Positions 8,082-12,700 of a stretch of 18,707 nucleotides of DNA are shown piece after piece. The stretch is from the NCBI GenBank assembly GCA_023246555.1, contig JAHFIC010000012.1:1-18707 (forward strand), in the 5' to 3' direction. The translations under genes were made by a program, and so were the position numbers. A model generated the notes under the pieces. It had not been told where the DNA came from and ran no database searches. It saw nothing but the letters and a program-made list of their open reading frames with translations. Each line of letters begins with the position of its first letter. The first letter of the stretch is position 1. Origin of the DNA: Candidatus Magasanikiibacteriota bacterium. Its GTDB lineage: Bacteria > Patescibacteriota > Patescibacteriia > Magasanikbacterales > UBA922.

Positions 8082-8653
8082 TCTCTTGTGCGTTTGCAAT
8101 CGTCCCGGTTTTGCAGCCGGTAAACGAAGAATTGTCCAGCGAAGAAGGCGGTGGAGACAAAGACCTCCTTAATTTCCTCCGGAGAAGGACAATTCGACAA
8201 GGGACAACAGAGGCCATGGATGCCGCAATCCCGCGGCCAACAACTGGAGGTGCTGATGAACTACACCAGCGGTTTCCTCTAGCTTTAGCGGGGTGGACTC
8301 TCCTCCCACCCTGTTAATTAAAACCATGAAAAACAAGCCCAGTCCCCATGTCGTGCGCGCAACGCACACGGCATGGGGGATGAACTGTCACTTTGGGGTA
8401 GTAGTACCTCCTGGGGGTGCGTGGGCACACCGTGACAGTATTTTCCCAGACGGTCGTACGAACGGGCAAAAATCGTACGAACAGGAGTCCGTCGTGAGAG
8501 CGTCCCACCTTGGAACTCTCTTCAGGGGTTGCTAGGCCTGGGCAGGCTATCGGGATAGTAACAAGAGTACTAACCTGCCGAAAGAGACATGGGTGCTACC
8601 CAATAGACCGCAGGGGTGCACGACTGATTCCCGATCAGCGTGCACCCTTTTTA
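8082..8653 (+). ncRNA. Large structured RNA of about 570 nt, class not recognised
   Basis: The stretch has no credible protein gene but is bounded by a consensus promoter and a strong intrinsic terminator on the same strand. It is full of perfect inverted repeats: GAATTGTCC 8129-8137 with 8187-8195; GGGTGG 8291-8296 with CCACCC 8306-8311; CCCCATG 8344-8350 with 8372-8378, enclosing GTGCG/CGCAC; ACTGTCAC 8384-8391 with 8432-8439; GACGG 8449-8453 with 8489-8493, enclosing TCGTACGA 8454-8461 with 8473-8480; GGCAGG 8541-8546 with 8574-8579. Several helices are nested, as in a compact folded RNA. I looked for tmRNA ends and tag frame, RNase P conserved regions, the SRP loop and T-box or riboswitch cores and saw none. 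It is most likely a stand-alone RNA. A long leader is unlikely because no plus-strand gene follows. Function unknown. Confidence 0.7.
8613..8652 (+). terminator. Intrinsic terminator of the first structured RNA
   Basis: GGGTGCACG (8614-8622) pairs with CGTGCACCC (8639-8647). An inner CTGAT/ATCAG helix has a 5-base loop, and a run of five T follows (8648-8652). The T run touches the stop codon of the converging GT2 gene (8651-8653). The opposite strand has no T run after the hairpin, so termination is predicted for the plus strand only. Confidence 0.85.
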
Positions 8654-9424
8654 TTTCCACTTCCAAAAATACTGTACCGCGCTTTTTGTAAATTGTTTCT
8701 GCTTCCACCAGAGATTCTTTTTTTTCACTGATTGACCAACAAGATCAAAACAGGAAACTGTGGGCGTATACACGACCTTCATCCCAAACCGCCCGGCTTC
8801 GCGACAAAGATCAACATCCTCAAACCAAAAAAAATATCGCGGATCAAATGCGTGTCCAAGTTTTTCAATGAGTTCACGGCGGACGAGCATGCATGAGCCG
8901 CGCACAGAGTCCACTGTTTGCTCTTTGGTGAAATCACGATCGCGGCACAGATAGCTGTCGAGTATTTTGGGAAACAAATGCGGAATTTTCAATAAAATCG
9001 CAACGATTTCCCACGGCCGCGGAAACCGGCGCGGCGTGGCTTGAAGATTCACCCCACCCCTTTCATTGACCAGTTTACAGCCGGAGATCCCAACGTCAGA
9101 ATGCGCGCGCATCCAATCAATCCATTTCGACAATCGCTCGCCGACCGGAAATCGCATATCCGGATTCAAAAACAACACGAACTCACCTGCCGCAACCTGC
9201 ACCCCGACATTATTTCCGACAGCAAACCCAAGATTCTTTTTATTTTCAATGACGCGGATATCGGGGAATTCTTTTCTGATGAGCGCGATAGTTCCATCGG
9301 CCGAGCCGTTATCGACAACCATGTGCTCGAAAGAGGCACCTTCGCATGCGTGGCGGACCGAGCGAAGCTGTTCAACGATCACGTTTGCCGAATTATACGT
9401 GAGCGTGATGACGGAAAGCTGCAT
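8651..9424 (-). CDS. Glycosyltransferase family 2, rhamnosyltransferase-like
   Basis: A 257-residue GT2 protein. It starts with LSVITLTYNS and contains VVDNGSADGT (36-45), NKKNLGFAVGNN (61-72), the DxD-type NPDM (87-90), VRGSCMLVRRE and FWFEDVDLCREAGRFG. This is the motif layout of WbbL-type rhamnosyltransferases, and it is encoded right behind the rhamnose enzymes, so transfer of rhamnose is a reasonable inference, not proven. Its start overlaps the reductase gene by 32 bases, which indicates co-translation. It ends exactly where the terminator of the oppositely transcribed RNA ends. Confidence 0.88.
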   Translation of the reverse strand: MQLSVITLTYNSANVIVEQLRSVRHACEGASFEHMVVDNGSADGTIALIRKEFPDIRVIENKKNLGFAVGNNVGVQVAAGEFVLFLNPDMRFPVGERLSKWIDWMRAHSDVGISGCKLVNERGGVNLQATPRRFPRPWEIVAILLKIPHLFPKILDSYLCRDRDFTKEQTVDSVRGSCMLVRRELIEKLGHAFDPRYFFWFEDVDLCREAGRFGMKVVYTPTVSCFDLVGQSVKKKNLWWKQKQFTKSAVQYFWKWK

Positions 9425-10238
9425 ATTTCTTCATCACATCCTCGACGGCTTCGTGCACCTCGCGCATCATAATGCCAAGCTGTTCCAGATTATTTGATTG
9501 CAAACGATTGTTTGACCGCCCCTTGACCGCCAAGCCCTGTTTCACCAAATCATCGTTTGAAATCCATTCATTTGTATGCGACGGGTCAACATAGCGCTCG
9601 TAGAGGGTGATCACCTCTCGCCATTTGATGACCCCGGGATTAGTCACATGGAAAATCCCAGTCGCTTTCTGGTTCAAAAGTTCATGAAAGACGTCCACCA
9701 TATCATCCACAACCGTGATGCTGTTTTCGACATCAATCACTTTTTTGAATCCTGCCAGCTTATCAATCAAATTGTGCGGACCGGGAATGGAGTCGGTCGG
9801 TATCCGAATCCGCGCAATCCCCACATTTGGCAAGGTCGAAAGCACGAGATCGGCCGCATATTTGGCCCGCGAATAGACCGGGATTGGATTCCCGAAATCA
9901 TCTTCTTTCCATCCACCGGGCTCGGGCGAGTCGACATAAAAAATACAGCCAGAACCGATATGCAGGAGATAAACGCCCTTTTTCTGGCACGCTTCGGCAA
10001 TAAGGATCGGCAGTTTGGTATTCCCAACTATCGTCTCCAATTGATGCGTCTCGCACCAGTCCACGTTTGGTTTCCCGCGCACCCCCGCCGCGTTGATAAC
10101 TGCGTCTGGCTGGTGAGCGTCGAGGATCTTGGCAACGTCTTCTGTGGTATGGATTTTTTCTTCTGAAAGCACGGCATCATCCCATGCCGATCGACACCGT
10201 GCGCCGATAAATCCATTGCCAATAATAAGTATTTTCAT
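9393..10238 (-). CDS. NRS/ER-like NDP-4-keto-6-deoxyglucose 3,5-epimerase/4-reductase
   Basis: This is a short-chain dehydrogenase of about 281 residues, predicted to turn NDP-4-keto-6-deoxyglucose into NDP-L-rhamnose. It has a Rossmann motif GNGFIG (7-12), NAAGVRGKPNVDWCETH (49-65), GSGCIF (95-100, Cys98), a GWKEDD loop, the YxxxK pair in YSRAK (122-126), and later TNPGVIKW and RSNNRL. From memory these match the plant enzyme NRS/ER (UER1 and the C-terminal half of RHM) and the mimivirus homologue more closely than ordinary RmlD. NRS/ER proteins do both the epimerase and reductase steps. No RmlC is visible nearby, which fits. The frame also allows a GTG start at 10256. The ATG at 10238 is preferred because it overlaps the rmlB stop as ATGA and begins right at the Rossmann strand. 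Plain RmlD remains possible. Confidence 0.82.
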   Translation of the reverse strand: MKILIIGNGFIGARCRSAWDDAVLSEEKIHTTEDVAKILDAHQPDAVINAAGVRGKPNVDWCETHQLETIVGNTKLPILIAEACQKKGVYLLHIGSGCIFYVDSPEPGGWKEDDFGNPIPVYSRAKYAADLVLSTLPNVGIARIRIPTDSIPGPHNLIDKLAGFKKVIDVENSITVVDDMVDVFHELLNQKATGIFHVTNPGVIKWREVITLYERYVDPSHTNEWISNDDLVKQGLAVKGRSNNRLQSNNLEQLGIMMREVHEAVEDVMKKYAAFRHHAHV

Positions 10239-11200
10239 ATCTTTATATTTTTCCACCAGGCTTCATGATCGCGATACCATTGAACCGTCTCTCGCAACCC
10301 TGCAGCAAATGATTTCTCCGGCTTCCAGTCCAAATCTTGCGTCAAGCTTGAATAATCTACCGCATACCGACGATCGTGTCCAGGACGATCGGGAACCCGC
10401 TCGATCATGTCCTCGCCGCGACCAAGCAGCGCGAGGATTTTTTGCGTGAGTTCAATATTAGATATTTCATTGCCAGTCCCAATATTGTACACACGCCCCG
10501 ACGCCGCCGCATGCAAGATGCGATCAATCGCTCGGCAATGGTCAGAGACATGAATCCACTCGCGGATATTTTTCCCATCGCCATAGAGCGGCACCTTTTT
10601 TCCTTCAAGCAAATTGGTAATAAAGAGCGGAATCAATTTTTCCGGGTACTGGTAGGGTCCATAAAAATTGCAGCTGTGGGTGACGATCACCGGTGTCTTG
10701 TAGGTTTCAACATACGCTCGACAAAGCAAATCCCCTCCCGCCTTGGATGCAGAATACGGACTGTTCGGACGAAATGGAGATGCTTCGGTAAAAGATCCCT
10801 GATCAATGCTCCCGAATACCTCGTCAGTCGAAATCTGCACGAATTTTTTCAATTGATATTTTTTCACCGCCTCAAGCAGGGTGTAGGTTCCAAAGACATC
10901 TGTTTTCAGAAATGCGGATGGATCATGAATCGAACGGTCCACATGCGTTTCCGCCGCGTAATTCACCACCGCGTCGATCCGGTATTCTTGGATTGTTTGT
11001 TCGACTGCCAAAGCATCGCAGATGTCACCGCGGACAAAGGCATACTGCGGATTTTTTTCCACATCAACCAGATTCTCGAGATTCCCCGCATAGGTGAGCT
11101 TGTCGAAATTGACAATCCGATACTCTAAGTACGAAGACAGAAGGTGGCGAACAAAGTTCGACCCCATGAAGCCGGCGCCGCCAGTTACGAGAATGTTCAT
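10235..11200 (-). CDS. rmlB: dTDP-glucose 4,6-dehydratase (RmlB)
   Basis: The enzyme dehydrates dTDP-glucose to dTDP-4-keto-6-deoxyglucose using bound NAD. The 321 residues include the Rossmann glycine motif GGAGFMG (7-13), AAETHVDRS, the catalytic triplet Thr125-Asp126-Glu127 in ISTDEVFG, YSASK (149-153), NFYGPYQYPEKLIP and the nucleotide-side stretch YGDGKNIREWIHV. Length and motifs are those of bacterial RmlB, so dTDP-glucose is the likely substrate, although UDP-glucose enzymes look similar. It is followed in a 4-base ATGA overlap by the epimerase/reductase, giving two consecutive pathway steps in one coupled unit. No good Shine-Dalgarno site is seen before the ATG at 11200. Confidence 0.95.
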   Translation of the reverse strand: MNILVTGGAGFMGSNFVRHLLSSYLEYRIVNFDKLTYAGNLENLVDVEKNPQYAFVRGDICDALAVEQTIQEYRIDAVVNYAAETHVDRSIHDPSAFLKTDVFGTYTLLEAVKKYQLKKFVQISTDEVFGSIDQGSFTEASPFRPNSPYSASKAGGDLLCRAYVETYKTPVIVTHSCNFYGPYQYPEKLIPLFITNLLEGKKVPLYGDGKNIREWIHVSDHCRAIDRILHAAASGRVYNIGTGNEISNIELTQKILALLGRGEDMIERVPDRPGHDRRYAVDYSSLTQDLDWKPEKSFAAGLRETVQWYRDHEAWWKNIKI

Positions 11201-11217
11201 ATGTTTTACTTTCTACT

Positions 11218-11343
11218 TTATATTTTCTTCAACACATCCTCAATCGCTCACCGATTCTGATAGGCAATCTGATCTTACAGGCGATTGATCGGGACAATAA
11301 CATTCACCACCGGCACTGGATGGTCAGACTGGACGCTGTACAT
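11218..11343 (-). pseudogene. Possible decayed gene remnant between HIT and rmlB
   Basis: One reading frame on the minus strand starts with an ATG 2 bases after the HIT stop. It reads 22 codons that look protein-like (including HPVPVVNVIVPINRL), then TAA, eight codons (DQIAYQNR), TGA, nine codons (AIEDVLKKI) and TAA. The last piece resembles the AVEDVMKKY near the C-terminus of the neighbouring NRS/ER-like protein. This could be an eroded gene of which only fragments remain. It is short, and chance cannot be excluded. Confidence 0.3.
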
Positions 11344-11345
11344 AC

Positions 11346-11756
11346 TTAGTTTGCAAACAACTTAGCAACATCACCCACCGGCATATCGCCTGGATTTTTG
11401 ACAATCGAATGCATGCTGCCGCCGCCATCGGTCGAATAGCGCGGGAAAACATGAATGTGCACATGCGGCACGACCTGGCCAGCGGCCTGCCCATCGTTCC
11501 AGCCGGTGTTGAAGCCATCTGGATTCAGCACTTTTTTCAACCGCTCCATCGTGCGCTTCATGCCGATAGATATCTGTTTCATTTCCTCGTCGGTCATATC
11601 AAACACGGTTTCCGCATGCCGCTTCGGAATAACAACCGTATGACCTTTGGCATGCGGGTGAATATCCAAAAACGCCAGCACATGGTCGTCTTCATAGATC
11701 GTATAATTCGGCACGTCTTTGGCAATGATTTTACAAAAAATGCAGTCGGTAAGCAT
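11346..11756 (-). CDS. HIT family nucleotide-binding protein
   Basis: A small cytosolic hydrolase or nucleotidyltransferase of the histidine triad superfamily, 136 residues, typical of the Hint/HinT type that splits nucleoside phosphoramidates and related compounds. The triad reads HVHIH (98-102), preceded by GQVVP. Cys5 and Cys8 in CIFCKI with His47 may form the zinc site seen in many members. The DIHPHAKGHTVVIPKRH block is standard. It is the first protein gene downstream of the string-of-hairpins RNA, and its start lies about 60 bases after that RNA's terminator, so it may be transcribed by read-through. I found no convincing separate promoter. Its place in front of rmlB does not reveal a specific substrate. 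Confidence 0.92.
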   Translation of the reverse strand: MLTDCIFCKIIAKDVPNYTIYEDDHVLAFLDIHPHAKGHTVVIPKRHAETVFDMTDEEMKQISIGMKRTMERLKKVLNPDGFNTGWNDGQAAGQVVPHVHIHVFPRYSTDGGGSMHSIVKNPGDMPVGDVAKLFAN

Positions 11757-11822
11757 AGGTTAACGAGAATCTAGAAAGTATATTAGTTATTGTAGCGTAA
11801 CGGAAAATGGCTTTTTTTTCAA

Positions 11823-11864
11823 GAAAAAGAAAAGCCCCGTGCAACGTAAGAACCTTGCCGGGGC
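11823..11864 (-). terminator. Intrinsic terminator of the string-of-hairpins RNA
   Basis: Minus strand: GCCCCG (11859-11864) pairs with CGGGGC (11834-11839) and is followed by TTTTCTTTTTC (11823-11833). The end of the stem plus the T tract can also pair with GAAAAAAAAGCC just downstream (11809-11820), an alternative fold that would compete with the terminator. Confidence 0.75.
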
Positions 11865-12191
11865 CAAGGGATTTTTCACCCTTAAAGATCAGTTGGCTAT
11901 CGCCTGACCCTCTGTGGGAAAACAGAGGGCTATGTAGTGGAGGGGCTCTACGAGTGGTAGAGCCGGATCTTCACGCGGCGGATGGCTCCGCCAGTGCTTC
12001 CCCTCACGAAGAAGATCCACACGCAGTGGGCGTGTTCCACCCGCGCCTTGGGCGCGGGACGAGACCCGAGGAGACGCTTGCGCTTCTCCTCGCGACGCGC
12101 CGCCTCCATCGGCGCGTCTGCCGCCAGGATCCGAATGACCTGGCGGGGTTGGGGTGTCGTGACGCTGTTTCGCACCACTCCTCTTGCGGAC

Positions 12192-12207
12192 AGTGACCTA
12201 GTGACCT
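12192..12207. repeat. Perfect 8-bp tandem repeat inside the first hairpin loop
   Basis: AGTGACCT occurs twice head-to-tail (12192-12199 and 12200-12207). In the minus-strand RNA this is AGGUCACU twice, in the large loop of the 10-bp closing helix. Confidence 0.8.
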
Positions 12208-12236
12208 GAAGAAGAGTGGTGCGAATATAATGAAAT

Positions 12237-12265
12237 ACTATAGCGTTTTTTAGACTTCATGTCAA
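12237..12265 (-). promoter_or_regulatory. Near-consensus sigma70 promoter of the string-of-hairpins RNA
   Basis: Minus strand: TTGACA (12260-12265), a 17-base spacer, then TATAGT (12237-12242). The -35 is perfect and the -10 is 5 of 6. Expected start is near 12230, a few bases before the first helix. The 100 bases upstream (12266-12366) hold nothing I can name. Confidence 0.75.
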
Positions 12266-12366
12266 GGCGGTGTATTGGATAGCGTACCCATTCCAGATTC
12301 CTCTGACCTTCATATTTTCTCTCAATCTAGCTTAAAATCAGACAATCATCTCTATATACTGGTGTT

Positions 12367-12406
12367 AAAAAAGGCGCTTGTGCAGTGAAAACCGCAGAAA
12401 CGCCTT
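12367..12406 (-). terminator. Probable intrinsic terminator of the 62-residue protein gene
   Basis: Minus strand: AAGGCG (12401-12406) and CGCCTT (12371-12376) form a stem with a long, partly paired loop, followed by a run of six T (12367-12372, partly shared with the stem). It lies about 25 bases after the stop codon. Confidence 0.6.
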
Positions 12407-12431
12407 ACTCGAAAGCCGAAACATACGCGTG

Positions 12432-12620
12432 CTACGCACGCTCTCTAATCCTCCAGATCGCCCCCTTGATGTTTTGGATCTGCGCCCGAAACGCAGACAC
12501 CTTTTTTCGTTCTTCGGCATCGAGCTGCCGTTTTTCTCCGAGTGCTTGATGGATGATCTTCCACATCTCACGGGTAAGATCGCCTTTCAAGCGATAAAGT
12601 GCTGCCGCTGTGTCCAACAT
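12432..12620 (-). CDS. Small hypothetical protein (62 aa), helical and charged
   Basis: I do not recognise a family. The 62 residues are rich in Lys, Arg, Glu and Ala and should be almost wholly helical, with no membrane segment, signal peptide or metal motif. Support for a real gene: an in-frame TGA overlaps the ribosome site three codons upstream, so the start is fixed at the ATG at 12620. That ATG has one of the best ribosome sites in the window (GAGGA 3 bases before it). A terminator follows the stop. A perfect TTGACA (12690-12695) sits upstream, but the matching -10 is weak (TAAGCG, 12666-12671, spacer 18). It is unclear whether it is expressed alone or with the membrane protein 80 bases upstream. 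Confidence 0.6.
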   Translation of the reverse strand: MLDTAAALYRLKGDLTREMWKIIHQALGEKRQLDAEERKKVSAFRAQIQNIKGAIWRIRERA

Positions 12621-12700
12621 GTTTCCTCACCATGTCTTCGCGCTTCTCGCGTACAAGGTCCTTTACGCTTACCACAATCACGGAGTTTTTGTCAACCGTT

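Larger units (their letters stand above)
11821..12230 (-). ncRNA. String-of-hairpins RNA of about 400 nt, class not recognised (RNA gene or leader)
   Basis: Between a consensus promoter and an intrinsic terminator, almost every base can be placed in a row of perfect hairpins. Arms, from the RNA 5' end (window positions): 12214-12223/12171-12180 (10 bp); 12139-12146/12121-12128; 12111-12118/12094-12101; 12085-12092/12067-12074; 12051-12058/12040-12047 (3-base loop); 12030-12035/12019-12024; 12011-12018/11965-11972, enclosing 11988-11992/11977-11981; 11957-11964/11944-11951; 11922-11929/11908-11915; a small helix near 11889-11907; 11879-11883/11866-11870; then the terminator. Most arms are exactly 8 bp. 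A 76-codon frame crosses the region, but the hairpins explain its composition. No tmRNA, RNase P, SRP or 6S landmarks are visible. It could be a stand-alone RNA or the leader of HIT-rmlB. Confidence 0.7.

Noticed and set aside
8253..8259. CTGATGA, the first core box of hammerhead ribozymes
   Set aside because: No GAAA core box and third stem follow at the right distance, so the match is probably chance.
8063..8317. An 84-codon plus-strand frame at the start of the first RNA
   Set aside because: Its start codon lies upstream of the predicted transcription start, there is no ribosome site, and the composition is explained by the 9-bp and other inverted repeats.
8082..8653. tmRNA or RNase P RNA
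   Set aside because: No alanine-tRNA-like ends with CCA, no tag frame ending in small residues, and none of the RNase P conserved blocks such as GAGGAAAGTCC are seen on either strand. The same search failed for 11821-12230.
10235..10238. UGA read as glycine, as in some CPR lineages
   Set aside because: rmlB ends at TGA exactly at the family's usual C-terminus with an ATGA overlap, and the other genes need no recoding.
11948..12178. A 76-codon minus-strand frame with GTG start inside the hairpin RNA
   Set aside because: Every part of it is an arm of a perfect hairpin, the purine-rich tract sits too close to the GTG codons to act as a ribosome site, and the Arg-rich product resembles no family. 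It is kept open as the main alternative to be tested.
8001..12431. Insertion sequence, prophage or integrated element around the two RNAs
   Set aside because: No transposase, integrase, tRNA gene, terminal inverted repeats or target duplications were found in this span.
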